Of a stretch of 64,000 nt of DNA, positions 53,220 to 62,923 are shown piece by piece. The first letter of the stretch is position 1. Every line of letters starts with the position of its first letter. Location of the stretch: NCBI RefSeq assembly GCF_001029285.1, contig NZ_LDZY01000008.1:1-64000 (forward strand), written 5' to 3'. The translations under genes were made by a program, and so were the position numbers. Origin of the DNA: Desulfosporosinus acididurans. GTDB lineage: Bacteria > Bacillota > Desulfitobacteriia > Desulfitobacteriales > Desulfitobacteriaceae. The notes beneath the pieces are model-generated. The model did not search any database. It worked only from the letters and a program-made list of their open reading frames with translations, and was not told the DNA's origin.

Positions 53220-53560
53220 ATTTAGGTAATTTAAGTGTTGGACTTTCAACCTATCTTTTAGTAGGAGCGATGTTGTTTTGCCTTGGACTTTACGGCGTCT
53301 TTGCTAAGAGGAACATTATCGCCATACTCATGTCCCTTGAGCTGATGCTCAATGCAGTTAACATCAATTTTGTGGCCTTTAACCGGTTTCTATGGAATCA
53401 AAAAATTGATATTCACTACATCTTAACAGGAAATGTAGCTGCACTTTTCGTCATTGTGGTGGCTGCAGCAGAAATTGCAGTGGGCCTGGCCCTCGTGATT
53501 ACAATTTATCGTAATCGTCAGTCAACAAATGTTGATGAATTTAATTGGTTGAAGTGGTAA
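53216..53560 (+). CDS. nuoK: Complex I subunit K
   Basis: NuoK is a three-helix membrane subunit with conserved Glu residues in the proton path: [14 protein letters not shown] and [12 protein letters not shown]. The 114-residue protein is slightly longer than the usual ~100, with a C-terminal tail ([14 protein letters not shown]). It overlaps nuoJ by four bases (ATGA). Confidence 0.94.
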   Translation: MNLGNLSVGLSTYLLVGAMLFCLGLYGVFAKRNIIAILMSLELMLNAVNINFVAFNRFLWNQKIDIHYILTGNVAALFVIVVAAAEIAVGLALVITIYRNRQSTNVDEFNWLKW

Positions 53561-53581
53561 GAGAGACTATGGAGAAGGTAG

Positions 53582-55525
53582 GTGTTCAAGGAAATGCATG
53601 ATCTCTTTCAGTGGGCATGGTTAATTCCCGCTTTGCCCTTCCTGTCGTTTCTACTCATCGCCTTTGTCACGAAACGATCCAAAGGACTGTCTTCCACGGT
53701 GTCAATCCTTGCGATCCTAACTGCATTGGGTTTAGCTATCGCAATTGGTTTAGGCATTATTCAGTCTGGGGCTGAACTAGTGGAACATCCGGTGATTGTC
53801 AGCGCGAACTGGCTAAATATTTGGGGGTTGAAGATCGATATTGGTACGGTTGTTGATCCTTTGAGTGGGATGATGTTGTTTGTCGTTGCCTTAGTGGCTT
53901 CTATGGTGCAGATCTATTCCTTAGGATACATGCAAGGAGATAAGGGTTGGTCACGTTACTATGCGTATCAGTCACTGTTCGCGTTCTCGATGCTGGGCAT
54001 GGTACTAGCGACAAACTTGTTGCAGCTCTTCATTTTCTGGGAACTTGTTGGTCTTTGTTCCTATTTGTTGATTGGATTCTGGTATTTCAAAGTTTCGGCC
54101 CGTGAAGCTGCTAAGAAGGCCTTTATCACAACACGCGTCGGAGACTTTGGCTTGCTTCTCGGAATTTTATTCTTATATAACAAATTTGAAACTCTTGATT
54201 TTACAGCTCTGTCCGCTGCCTTGAGCACGAATCTGCAAAACGTTGCGGTGGTTGGGACTGTGGGTTATGTGACCGTTATGGCCTTTCTGATTTTTATGGG
54301 ACCTATGGGAAAATCAGGACAGTTTCCCTTACACGTTTGGTTGCCTGATGCCATGGAGGGGCCGACGCCGGTCAGTGCGCTGATCCATGCGGCAACCATG
54401 GTTGTTGCTGGGGTTTATCTGGTTGCTAAGATGTATTTCTTATTTGAGGCTTCCCCCGTTGCGCTGCAATTTGTAGCCGGAATTGGTGCTTTTACAGCGA
54501 TCTTTGCGGCTTCGATTGCCATTGCCCAGGATGATATTAAGAGAATCTTGGCGTATTCAACCTTAAGTCAATTAGGGTATATGGTCTTTGCTCTCGGAGT
54601 AGGCGCTTATTCAGCGTCGTTGTTCCATCTTATGACCCATGCTTTCTTCAAAGCCTTAATGTTCCTGGGTGCCGGTTCAGTCATCCATGCTCTGCATGAA
54701 AAGCAGAACATTTGGGACATGGGTGGATTGTGGAGGAAAATGCCGATTACCGGTACGACCTTCTTTATTGGTGTTTTAGCGATCTCAGGCGTTCCGCCGT
54801 TTGCTGGGTTCTGGTCAAAAGACGAGATTTTGGCGGGAGCTTTTCAAAATGGGCATCCGATTATTTATGCGGTTGGACTGTTTACCGCGTTTTTAACCGC
54901 TTTTTATATGAGCCGGCTGTTCTTTGTGGCTTTTATGGGACCGGAGAAACCGCAAAATCATCCCCATGAATCTCCTTTAAGCATGACCATCCCCCTTGTT
55001 ATTCTGGCTTGTTTCAGTGCTATAGGTGGTTTGGCAGCATTGCCGGAACATAACTTTTCCTTCTTTATTCATTTTGGTGAATTTGAGCCTGAAGCTATGA
55101 ACTGGGGATTGGCAGGAATTTCGGTTGTTGCCGGTCTGCTGGGAATTGGGTTTGCCTACTATATCTATGTCAAAGAAGCAATTAAGGCAGAGAGTATTGC
55201 AGCCCGCTTCCCGATCGTCTATAGAATTCTTAACAACAAATACTATATTGATGAAGTGTATCTCTGGTTGATTCATCACATCATGGATGGGCTCGGTAAA
55301 GTTCTTTATTTTATCGACATTTATATTGTTGATGGAATTATCAACGGGATCGCTTTATTGACACGTGGGAGTGCGAAGGTATTGCGCAGGACGGGCACGG
55401 GGCAGCTTCAAACGTATGCTATGGTGTTCTTTTTCGCAGTTGTTGTCATTTTCATGGTCTTCGCATTTGGGGAAGGTCAGCTTTCATCCCTTAACCCCTT
55501 AGCGATGCTAGGAGGTGTGAAATAA
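53582..55525 (+). CDS. nuoL: Complex I subunit L (antiporter-like)
   Basis: NuoL is the distal proton-pumping subunit with a long lateral helix. The 647-residue protein shows VDPLSGMMLFVV, FFWELVGLCSYLLIGFW-like FIFWELVGLCSYLLIGFW, GKSGQFPLHVWLPDAMEGPTPVSALIHAATMV in family order, LAYSTLSQLGYM and PPFAGFWSKDEIL. The lysines and Glu of the channel are in place. GTG 53582 has GGAG seven bases upstream; ATG 53594 is an alternative. Confidence 0.96.
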   Translation: MFKEMHDLFQWAWLIPALPFLSFLLIAFVTKRSKGLSSTVSILAILTALGLAIAIGLGIIQSGAELVEHPVIVSANWLNIWGLKIDIGTVVDPLSGMMLFVVALVASMVQIYSLGYMQGDKGWSRYYAYQSLFAFSMLGMVLATNLLQLFIFWELVGLCSYLLIGFWYFKVSAREAAKKAFITTRVGDFGLLLGILFLYNKFETLDFTALSAALSTNLQNVAVVGTVGYVTVMAFLIFMGPMGKSGQFPLHVWLPDAMEGPTPVSALIHAATMVVAGVYLVAKMYFLFEASPVALQFVAGIGAFTAIFAASIAIAQDDIKRILAYSTLSQLGYMVFALGVGAYSASLFHLMTHAFFKALMFLGAGSVIHALHEKQNIWDMGGLWRKMPITGTTFFIGVLAISGVPPFAGFWSKDEILAGAFQNGHPIIYAVGLFTAFLTAFYMSRLFFVAFMGPEKPQNHPHESPLSMTIPLVILACFSAIGGLAALPEHNFSFFIHFGEFEPEAMNWGLAGISVVAGLLGIGFAYYIYVKEAIKAESIAARFPIVYRILNNKYYIDEVYLWLIHHIMDGLGKVLYFIDIYIVDGIINGIALLTRGSAKVLRRTGTGQLQTYAMVFFFAVVVIFMVFAFGEGQLSSLNPLAMLGGVK

Positions 55526-57069
55526 TGTCATCTGCGCTGCCATCAGGGGGATCATTTTTACTCCCTTTCATTTTAGGTGCACCATTATTAGCTATGTTCG
55601 TTATCGTTTTCATGCCTAAAGACGAAACAAAAATGATTAAAATTATTGCTGCGATGGGTACCTTCGTGGCCATGGCACTTTCACTTTTTGCGTTCTTCGC
55701 CTATGATCGGTCGTTAGGTGGAATGCAGTTTACCCTTACGATCCCTTGGGTTCCGGACCTTGGCGTTAATTTGGCCTTTGGCGTCGATGGGTTGAGTTTA
55801 CCCATGCTTCTCTTAACAAATTTAATTGGGTTCTCATCAATCTATGCTTCTTGGAATATGGAGAATCGAGCCAAGGAATTCTTTGTCTTGCTGCTTATTC
55901 TTATTACCGGTGTCATGGGAACATTTATTGCTCGTGACTTGTTCATCTTCTTCCTCTTTTACGAGATTGTGGTCATTCCAATCTATATCATGGTTATCAT
56001 TTGGGGAAGTACCAAACGCGTTTCCAAGGAATACGCCGGGATGAAACTGACCATTTACCTCCTCATCGGATCAGCATTTTTACTCGTAGGGATGGTTGCT
56101 CTTTATTTAGCCGCTGCGAAACAAGGCAATCCAACCTTTATGTTTGATCAGTTGGCGGCGAGGCAAAATTTGTACAGCGCTCCATTTCAAAAGGCTGCGT
56201 TTGGGCTCATGCTTTTTGGTTTTGGATCACTGATTTCAATGTTTCCTTTCCACTCCTGGTCACCCGATGGATACGCCGGAGCTCCAACCGCTGTTAGCAT
56301 GATTCACGCAGGGGTTTTAAAGAAAATCGGTGGTTACGGGTTAATTCGACTTGGTGTCTATGTCCTTCCTCTTGGCGCGAAATATTGGGCGCCTGTAATA
56401 GCGGCTCTGGCAATTGCCAACGTCCTCTATGCTGCCTTTATCGCTTTGGCTCAGAAGGATCTCAAATATGTTATTGGATATTCTTCAGTAAGCCATATGG
56501 GGTACGTACTGATCGCAATTGCTGCCTTAAATCCGACGTCGATCAATGGTGCGGTTGCTATGATGTTTGCCCATGGTGTGATGTCTGCTTTAATCTTCTC
56601 AATGATCGGGTTCATTTATGAGAAAACTCATACTCGTAATATCCCTGATTTAGGCGGATTAGCCCATCAAATGCCGCGCCTTGCTATTGGGTTTATTATT
56701 GGAGGTATGGCTTCTCTGGGATTACCAAGTACAGTTAATTTTATCTCGGAATTTACCATTTTCATGGGAAGTATAAGGGTTCTACCAGTACAAGCAATCC
56801 TGGGTATTGCTGGGATTATCTTTACGGCGGTTTATACGTTGAGAATCATTGCCAATGTTATGTTCGGACCACGCCGCCCGGAGTGGGATCAGCTTAAAGA
56901 CATCCGCGGTCCTGAATTGGTTCCGTTAATTGTCTTGGGATTGGTCATTTTTGCCGCGGGGATTTTCCCGAACATTTTATTTGGCTTAGTTAATTCTGGT
57001 GTTACCTCTTCAGGCCTTCAGAAGGTTCTTGAGACGGTGAGTCAGGCGAAGATGGGGGGGCTGTTCTAA
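55525..57069 (+). CDS. nuoM: Complex I subunit M (antiporter-like)
   Basis: NuoM is the middle pumping subunit. The 514-residue protein has FGVDGLSLPMLLLT, LFYEIVVIPIYIMVIIWG with the channel Glu, FPFHSWSPDGYAGAPTAVSM, IGYSSVSHMGYVL and GLPSTVNFISEF. Its ATG shares one base with the nuoL stop (TAATG). Confidence 0.96.
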   Translation: MSSALPSGGSFLLPFILGAPLLAMFVIVFMPKDETKMIKIIAAMGTFVAMALSLFAFFAYDRSLGGMQFTLTIPWVPDLGVNLAFGVDGLSLPMLLLTNLIGFSSIYASWNMENRAKEFFVLLLILITGVMGTFIARDLFIFFLFYEIVVIPIYIMVIIWGSTKRVSKEYAGMKLTIYLLIGSAFLLVGMVALYLAAAKQGNPTFMFDQLAARQNLYSAPFQKAAFGLMLFGFGSLISMFPFHSWSPDGYAGAPTAVSMIHAGVLKKIGGYGLIRLGVYVLPLGAKYWAPVIAALAIANVLYAAFIALAQKDLKYVIGYSSVSHMGYVLIAIAALNPTSINGAVAMMFAHGVMSALIFSMIGFIYEKTHTRNIPDLGGLAHQMPRLAIGFIIGGMASLGLPSTVNFISEFTIFMGSIRVLPVQAILGIAGIIFTAVYTLRIIANVMFGPRRPEWDQLKDIRGPELVPLIVLGLVIFAAGIFPNILFGLVNSGVTSSGLQKVLETVSQAKMGGLF

Positions 57070-58514
57070 TGGCAGATTTCAATATCGCTGCAGTACTCAC
57101 ACCCGAAGTTGCGCTTGCCGCAATGGCCTTGATTCTCTTGGCCATTGGCCTCCTGATTCCACCCAGTGCGCGAAAAGGCATGATGCCACTCACTGCTTTC
57201 TCGCTGATTGGCGTCCTCAGTTATACTCTTTACGACTTTTTCTATAACCCAAAAACCTCATTTTTAAACGGTCTTTACTGGCATGATCAATTTGCGGTTT
57301 ATTTTAAAATTCTTTTCTTAGCAGCGGCGTTGTTGGTTGTACTCTCGTCTGGAGGGTATATCCAGAAAATACCCAAATACCGTGGGGAATTTTACTCACT
57401 GATTCTAACGGCGACATTGGGTATGATGCTTATGGCTGGTGCCGGTGAATTCATCGCGATGTATATCGGCCTGGAATTAATGACGATATCGTTCTATATC
57501 CTCGTAGCCTACTTGTCTGATAATCCTCGCTCGTCCGAAGCGGGTATTAAGTATCTCGTGTTGGGTGCGACATCATCAGCAATCTTGCTGTATGGTATCA
57601 GCCTGATTTACGGGCTGACCGGATCGACTCAGTTTTCCGAGGTCGCCAGCGGAATCGGCGCAACATTTTCGCCCGCCTCATTTCTGGCGACGGTCTTTAT
57701 TTTAGCGGGATTGGGCTTTAAGATTTCCCTTGTGCCTTTTCACTTCTGGGCTCCGGATATCTATGAAGGTGCACCAACTCCCGTTACAGCCTTTTTGGCA
57801 ATTGCTTCGAAGGCCGCTGCCTTTGCGGCTCTGATTCGAGTGTATCTCTTAACGATGAACAGTCAAGCCTTTTCAGCAACTGGTCAAACCTTGTTAGTTG
57901 TATTAGCTTCGCTCACGATGATTCTGGGTAACTTAATGGCAATTCCTCAAACCAATATTAAGCGGCTTCTTGCCTATTCTAGTGTTGCTCAAGCGGGATA
58001 TTTAATGGTAGGCATCATCGCAGAGAGTGCCGCAGGAGTTAGAGGTGTTTTGTTCTATGCTATGATTTATGTCTTTGCAAATATGGGCGCCTTTGCGGTT
58101 GCAACTCATGTCTCTGAAAAACAAGGCAGTGATGAGATTAGGGACTTTGCCGGTTTGGCGAGACGCTCACCTTTGGCAGCAGTGGTTATGACAGCGTCCT
58201 TACTGTCCTTAGCTGGGATTCCGCCTCTTGCGGGATTTGTAGGGAAGTTTTATCTTTTCTCAGCGGTTATGGGTAAAGGATATACTGCCATTGCCTACAT
58301 CGGTTTTGTAATGAGCATGGTGTCCGTGTATTATTATCTTTTGGTCGTCAAAGTTATGTTCCTCGGCGAGGGAGAGGACTTGCCAGATGTTCCTGTTCAC
58401 GGGGCTACAAAGTTCACTATGCTATTTTCTTTTATCATCACGATAGCGATTGGACTATATCCGACCCCGTTGGCTCAAATGGCAATTGCTGCGGCTCAAA
58501 GTTTAGTCCCATAA
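57069..58514 (+). CDS. nuoN: Complex I subunit N (antiporter-like)
   Basis: NuoN is the third antiporter-like subunit. The 481-residue protein has YIGLELMTISFYILVAY, the GIKYLVLGATSSAILLYG region, VPFHFWAPDIYEGAPTPVTAFLA, LLAYSSVAQAGYLMVG and GIPPLAGFVGKFYLF. It joins nuoM through TAATG. The operon ends here, with a terminator at 58641 beyond the cotJC fragment. Confidence 0.96.
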   Translation: MADFNIAAVLTPEVALAAMALILLAIGLLIPPSARKGMMPLTAFSLIGVLSYTLYDFFYNPKTSFLNGLYWHDQFAVYFKILFLAAALLVVLSSGGYIQKIPKYRGEFYSLILTATLGMMLMAGAGEFIAMYIGLELMTISFYILVAYLSDNPRSSEAGIKYLVLGATSSAILLYGISLIYGLTGSTQFSEVASGIGATFSPASFLATVFILAGLGFKISLVPFHFWAPDIYEGAPTPVTAFLAIASKAAAFAALIRVYLLTMNSQAFSATGQTLLVVLASLTMILGNLMAIPQTNIKRLLAYSSVAQAGYLMVGIIAESAAGVRGVLFYAMIYVFANMGAFAVATHVSEKQGSDEIRDFAGLARRSPLAAVVMTASLLSLAGIPPLAGFVGKFYLFSAVMGKGYTAIAYIGFVMSMVSVYYYLLVVKVMFLGEGEDLPDVPVHGATKFTMLFSFIITIAIGLYPTPLAQMAIAAAQSLVP

Positions 58515-58529
58515 TCATTGTAAAAGATA

Positions 58530-58625
58530 GCGAAATATCATTGTCGATTCAGTACTTAAATCATCGCTCGAAGATGCAAATTGGTATGTTCAAGATTACA
58601 AGATGAGCTTGTATGTTCTGGAATA
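58530..58625 (+). pseudogene. cotJC fragment with internal deletion
   Basis: Bases 58543-58594 match cotJC 47881-47934 (CGATTCAGTACTTAAATC, TATGTTCAAGAT), and 58592-58625 match the cotJC 3' end (GATTACAAGATGAGCTTG, then T/CTGGAATAG for TAGAATAA). About 350 bases between are missing, joined at a short shared GAT. The frame is also lost. It lies 16 bases after nuoN, so cotJC sequence flanks the nuo operon on both sides. Confidence 0.8.
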
Positions 58626-58640
58626 GGCGGCCCGGCTTTT

Positions 58641-58686
58641 AAGACTCAGGCACTTCGCAGTTGAAGTGCCTAAGTCTTTATTTATA
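58641..58686 (+). terminator. nuo operon terminator
   Basis: AGACTCAGGCACTTC (58641-58655) pairs with GAAGTGCCTAAGTCT (58663-58677), one mismatch, then TTATTTATAG. It is the first terminator after nuoN. Confidence 0.82.
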
Positions 58687-58947
58687 GAATAGAAAAAACT
58701 CAAGTTCAAAACTCAGAGGGGTTCATTTAGATGGTTTATGGAGAATCTATAAAAACTGGATTATCCAGGTTTCTGCCTCATGCTTAGCGTTCTAGAACTG
58801 AATTTTAAAGGAATTTCAATGCCATTTGTATAATTATATAAATTTATTTTAAACTTAATTTTATCTCGCATAAGTGGCCTCTTCCAATGGTAGGGAAGCT
58901 AGTATTTTTACTAGTCAAATTTTATGTTTCAAGGAACTGGGGGTATC
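58687..58947. other. AT-rich gap before the WYL genes
   Basis: No gene is seen. CTAGTA-TTTT-TACTAG (58899-58914) is a short palindrome, and TATAAT at 58829-58834 could be a -10 box without a clear -35. Confidence 0.4.
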
Positions 58948-60150
58948 TTGCTCTTGGATAAGTTAAAACGGCAAAAGGATATAATCAGACATATTGCCCT
59001 GGAACCATGGCTTTTTACAAGTTCGAGTTTGGCCAAGAAACTTGGAGTTAACCTGATTACCATTCATCGAGATCTGGAAGATTTAAGGGATAATGGCTAT
59101 ATCTTTAAGCAGAACCAAGCAGGGGCTCACTATTTGGAGACGGGGGGATGGAACGGGGTGCCTCCGGTTAATAAAACAACTCTCCGGCAAATGGAAATCT
59201 TACGACTTTTAACGGCAAACCCTAAAGGATTAACGCTTACTGAACTTTATCAGAGATTTAATCGCCAAGACGAAGAAGAAGTCAGCAGCAAGACCTTGGA
59301 ACGAGCTGTAAAAGATTTGGAGAAGAGGAACCTCGTTAAGCGTGAAAATGAAGCTCACATGGTCTATTCAGAGTCTATGCTTCTCCCTCTTCAGCTTTCA
59401 GAGAAGGAAAGGATTCTTCTCTTTGAGGCTTTACAACTGGAACGTGCCTTAGCTCCTATCTCTGAAGAAATGGAGTCTCTTGAAGCTAAACTCAAACTTC
59501 GCATAGGGGATACAACAAAGGCCCGGGAAACTTTATTTGTTCATGGCAGGACTCCCAACCAGGATATTCACCGGAGTAAATACTGTATGGAACTTGAGGA
59601 TGCTGCACGATGCGGGAACAGTGTCACGATCCTTTATCGCAAAGAAGAGGAACCTGCTCGTGAAATTAGGTTAAATCCTTTGGGGATTGTATATTACTGG
59701 GTATTGGACAATTGGTATCTCATAGCGCAAGATGAAAAAAGTCAAAGGATAAAAACGTATCAAATAAACCGCATCTTGGATGTGGAGAGGCTTGAAGATG
59801 CCTTTTCACCGGTGGAAGGATTTAACTTACAAGAATGGTTTCAGTGCTCTTGGGGAGTTTATCGGGATCATCATCCTAGATTTGTGAAGATTCGATTCTA
59901 TGATTATTATTCAACGTTAAATCGAGTTAGAATGGAAGTTGCTCAACGCCAAACCTGTCAATTAATTGAGGAAGAGGGAAGTCTCTTGCTGGTTGATCAG
60001 GTTGAAGGGTTGGATGAATTGGCTGTATGGCTGCGCGGGTTCGGTGCGGGTGCAGAAGTACTTGAGCCCCTTGAGCTTAGGGATAAGCTTAAAGATCAGT
60101 TTACCCAGCTTTTGCGTTTGTATGGAGGTAATTCGGATGGACATGATTGA
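58948..60150 (+). CDS. WYL-domain transcriptional regulator (first of pair)
   Basis: This 400-residue regulator has an N-terminal DeoR-type HTH (LAKKLGVNLITIHRDLEDLR), a second winged-helix-like region (LRQMEILRLLTANPKGLTLTEL), a WYL domain (residues ~215-300: LNPLGIVYYWVLDNWYLIAQ, YQINRIL) and a WCX-like C-terminus. The WYL triad itself is WYLIA. TTG 58948 or 58954 fit the site GGGGG; ATG 58924 has none. Ligand and targets are unknown. WYL proteins often sense nucleic-acid or nucleotide signals. Confidence 0.82.
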   Translation: MLLDKLKRQKDIIRHIALEPWLFTSSSLAKKLGVNLITIHRDLEDLRDNGYIFKQNQAGAHYLETGGWNGVPPVNKTTLRQMEILRLLTANPKGLTLTELYQRFNRQDEEEVSSKTLERAVKDLEKRNLVKRENEAHMVYSESMLLPLQLSEKERILLFEALQLERALAPISEEMESLEAKLKLRIGDTTKARETLFVHGRTPNQDIHRSKYCMELEDAARCGNSVTILYRKEEEPAREIRLNPLGIVYYWVLDNWYLIAQDEKSQRIKTYQINRILDVERLEDAFSPVEGFNLQEWFQCSWGVYRDHHPRFVKIRFYDYYSTLNRVRMEVAQRQTCQLIEEEGSLLLVDQVEGLDELAVWLRGFGAGAEVLEPLELRDKLKDQFTQLLRLYGGNSDGHD

Positions 60151-61099
60151 ACGTCTTGAGAAGATAATGGCTTTGATCGAGGCCCATCCGGAGGGACTAA
60201 CGGGAAAAGCTCTATCGGAAGCCTGCGGCGTTCCTTGGGGGACTATGAAGCAAGATTTGAGGGCCTTGCTTCTTTCACCAGAGCATTCAATTCCCTTGTA
60301 TACGGATCATGATGAGAGCAATGATGAGAGTGGAGAAGATTTGCTGAATCCAGATGTTAAGTGGTTTATGGGAACAGCAGAGAAACAATTTACTCCGGTA
60401 CACCTCAACGTTAGAGAAGCCTTAGGCGTTTTGAGAGTTTTAGAAGTTCTTCAGGAAGAAAACTCCTTAAAAGAAAGCCTCAAACAGAAAATTCTATCGG
60501 GCTTCGATCTGGGTACTGAAGAGACTTATCGCTATATTAAAGGGGATTATACTCCTTTAGAACCTATTAAGGGTGAAATTTTCGCCTCTATCGAGAAGGC
60601 AGTTCAGACAAACCGAAAATTAAACATTATTTTTAAAGGCCGGTCTATAACCGTGGACCCTTTGGGAATTGTTTACTATTCTCGGTTGAGAAAATGGTAT
60701 TTTGTTGCGCGGCAGGGAGACACCATCAAAAATTATAATCTGAATAATATCATAGAGGTCAGTGAAACGGATCAAGCCTATACCTATCCGGAAGGCTTTT
60801 CCCTAAAGACGTGGTTTGGTCCTCGCTGGGGAGTGGAATATGGTGAGTTGATTCGGGTCAAAGTACGATTTCTGAATCGTTCGCAAACTTTGGCCAAAGT
60901 GCGCAAAGACGTTGCCCACCGTAAGAGCAAGCTGACTCCTATGGACGATGGCTCTTTAATTTTCGAAGATATGATCATCGGCGTTAATGAATTTATTAAC
61001 TGGATCCTTGGCTTCGGATCAGCGGCCGAGATTTTGGAGCCCAATGAACTGCGTAAATTAATTCTTGATCAGATTTGTAAGACATTAGAGAATTACTAA
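60137..61099 (+). CDS. WYL-domain transcriptional regulator (second of pair)
   Basis: This 320-residue protein has an N-terminal HTH (LTGKALSEACGVPWGTMKQDL), a WYL domain (VDPLGIVYYSRLRKWYFVAR, YNLNNIIEV) and the same C-terminal layout as its neighbour (GFGSAAEILEPNELR against GFGAGAEVLEPLELR). ATG 60137 has TGGAGGTAA upstream and overlaps the previous gene by 14 bases. The two probably form a heteromeric pair, like PafBC in actinobacteria. Confidence 0.83.
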   Translation: MDMIERLEKIMALIEAHPEGLTGKALSEACGVPWGTMKQDLRALLLSPEHSIPLYTDHDESNDESGEDLLNPDVKWFMGTAEKQFTPVHLNVREALGVLRVLEVLQEENSLKESLKQKILSGFDLGTEETYRYIKGDYTPLEPIKGEIFASIEKAVQTNRKLNIIFKGRSITVDPLGIVYYSRLRKWYFVARQGDTIKNYNLNNIIEVSETDQAYTYPEGFSLKTWFGPRWGVEYGELIRVKVRFLNRSQTLAKVRKDVAHRKSKLTPMDDGSLIFEDMIIGVNEFINWILGFGSAAEILEPNELRKLILDQICKTLENY

Positions 61100-61170
61100 G
61101 CAACAATTTCGTGTCCTAGTCCTCTGGTACAATTGATATAACAAGGACTGCAATAGAGAGGATGAATTTA

Positions 61171-62103
61171 ATGCTGAAAGAATGCAAGAATGGGGAGCGG
61201 TTTGCAGGAACTGTTCTAGTAAATGAGTGGAAAGAGGTTCCCTTTCGCCAAAAGTCTGGCGCTTTTCTCACGTTAACTTGCCAAGACCGTTCGGGTATTT
61301 TGCAGGGAAAGATGTGGGAATATCCCCCTCAGGTCCTTGGTTGGCTAAAAGAAGGCCATGATATCTTTAATATCCGAGGGGTAGCCTCTGAATATCGAGG
61401 TACTCTTGATTTATCCATCGAAGAGATTCAGCTGATTCCCAAGGAAGAGATTGATTTAACCACCTTGCTGCCAAGTTCACCTGTTTCCGAGAAGGAGCTA
61501 GAAAGCCGTTTGCAAACTCTCCAGACTAAAATTCATAGTCCATTTCTCCAGATGCTCCTAAACCATTTTTTGGAACATCCTCAATGGGGCCAAGCCTATC
61601 GGCAAGCCCCTGCAGCGGTGAAAATCCATCAAGCTTATCTGCGGGGCCTTTGGGAGCATAGTGTGAGAGTTGCGGAATTAGCGGAGGGGATTGCGGGACA
61701 TTTTCCAAGTATTAATCAAGATTTAATTATTACGGGCGCACTTTTGCATGATGTCGGAAAAATCGGGGAGTATTCCTATGAGCGGGGCATTAAATTTACG
61801 ACAGAAGGAAGGCTCCTAGGCCATATTATTCTGGGCTTGGAGCTTATTTCCACGGAAATTTCCAAGATCCCGGAGTTTCCTCAAGAACTGCGTTCTAAAA
61901 TTCTTCATATAGTGTCCAGTCATCATGGAAAATACGAATGGCAGTCGCCGAAGCGGCCCAAGATCATGGAAGCTTTAGTTATCCACTATGCCGATATTAT
62001 GGATGCAGAACTTTACCAGTTTGAACAGGCCAGAAATGACCATCCTGGGGATGAATGGTCCCCGTATATCCCTAGTATGGAACGTTACCTCTATTTAAAA
62101 TAA
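61171..62103 (+). CDS. YhaM-like 3'-5' exoribonuclease (OB fold + HD)
   Basis: This 310-residue protein has an N-terminal OB-fold nucleic-acid domain (FLTLTCQDRSGILQGKMW), then an HD domain with LWEHSVRVAELAEGI, LLHDVGKIGEYSY, GHIILG and SSHHGKYEW. This order matches the YhaM family, which trims RNA 3' ends. ATG 61171 is preferred: GAGAGG is nine bases upstream and too close to ATG 61162. It follows the WYL pair by 71 bases and may be their functional partner. Confidence 0.87.
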   Translation: MLKECKNGERFAGTVLVNEWKEVPFRQKSGAFLTLTCQDRSGILQGKMWEYPPQVLGWLKEGHDIFNIRGVASEYRGTLDLSIEEIQLIPKEEIDLTTLLPSSPVSEKELESRLQTLQTKIHSPFLQMLLNHFLEHPQWGQAYRQAPAAVKIHQAYLRGLWEHSVRVAELAEGIAGHFPSINQDLIITGALLHDVGKIGEYSYERGIKFTTEGRLLGHIILGLELISTEISKIPEFPQELRSKILHIVSSHHGKYEWQSPKRPKIMEALVIHYADIMDAELYQFEQARNDHPGDEWSPYIPSMERYLYLK

Positions 62104-62808
62104 TCAAGATTTTCTTGCTTGATATTCCCAGAAATGATTAGCTACCAGACGCAGGCAAAACGGATGATTTCCCCAGGCGGCAAAGTCATCAAGAGAAATC
62201 ATTAAGGCATAAGCTTGACGACATATACGGAGCAGAGGGTAATCTTTGGCGATGTAAGCGAGAAGAGAAAGAATGGCCTCACAGCGCTCAGGATGGAATA
62301 AATTTTGAATGTAACGTCGGCTGTGTCTGGACAGGTTAAATCTTGCTAAATCGGCGGCTAAAGGTCTGATTTCATCAAGAGAAAAGGATATGACTTCAAA
62401 TTGTGGCAAATCTGCCAAGACGTCCGCAGCTTGCAAAAAATGAATTAGATTTTCTTGGATTTCACGGGGCGGAAAAGAAAATATTCCTGGAGTTTCAGCG
62501 AGAATGCGAATACGCTGCAAATTGGATTTTAATAAGGTATTGCTGGTAAACAGACAAGGAAAGTAGATAGACAGATAATGGACCAGTGTTGATATTAATT
62601 CGTTGCCTTGACAAGCTTGTTGTTCCCAATAGGGTAAAAGCCTGCAAACTTCATCTGTCAGAGATTGCTCAGGGCAGTCAAAGATTTGATTTAAGAGTTG
62701 GTATTCAATGATCGTTCTCAGAGTTTTACAAGTCGGATTTGCAAGCAGAACTCGCCGGAATTCAGGGTGGACGGCAATAGAGGAAAGTTTATTTTCTGGG
62801 CGATTCAT
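62104..62808 (-). CDS. Hypothetical soluble protein
   Basis: This 234-residue, helix-rich soluble protein has no recognised motif. Cysteines are scattered and no membrane segments are seen. Stretches such as EFRRVLLANPTCKTLRTIIE and FHPERCEAILSLLAYIAKDY suggest repeated helices. On the minus strand GGGAGGCTC precedes ATG 62808. Its stop codon abuts the convergent YhaM-like gene with no gap. Confidence 0.65.
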   Translation of the reverse strand: MNRPENKLSSIAVHPEFRRVLLANPTCKTLRTIIEYQLLNQIFDCPEQSLTDEVCRLLPYWEQQACQGNELISTLVHYLSIYFPCLFTSNTLLKSNLQRIRILAETPGIFSFPPREIQENLIHFLQAADVLADLPQFEVISFSLDEIRPLAADLARFNLSRHSRRYIQNLFHPERCEAILSLLAYIAKDYPLLRICRQAYALMISLDDFAAWGNHPFCLRLVANHFWEYQARKS

Positions 62809-62923
62809 TAAATGAGCCTCCCTTGATAATCAAATATCTTAGAAGAAAAAAGATAACCTGCTAATGTAGTATATGTATTTAACCTGGTTCTATCCTTTCT
62901 AACCAACCATTCTATTTAGTGCC

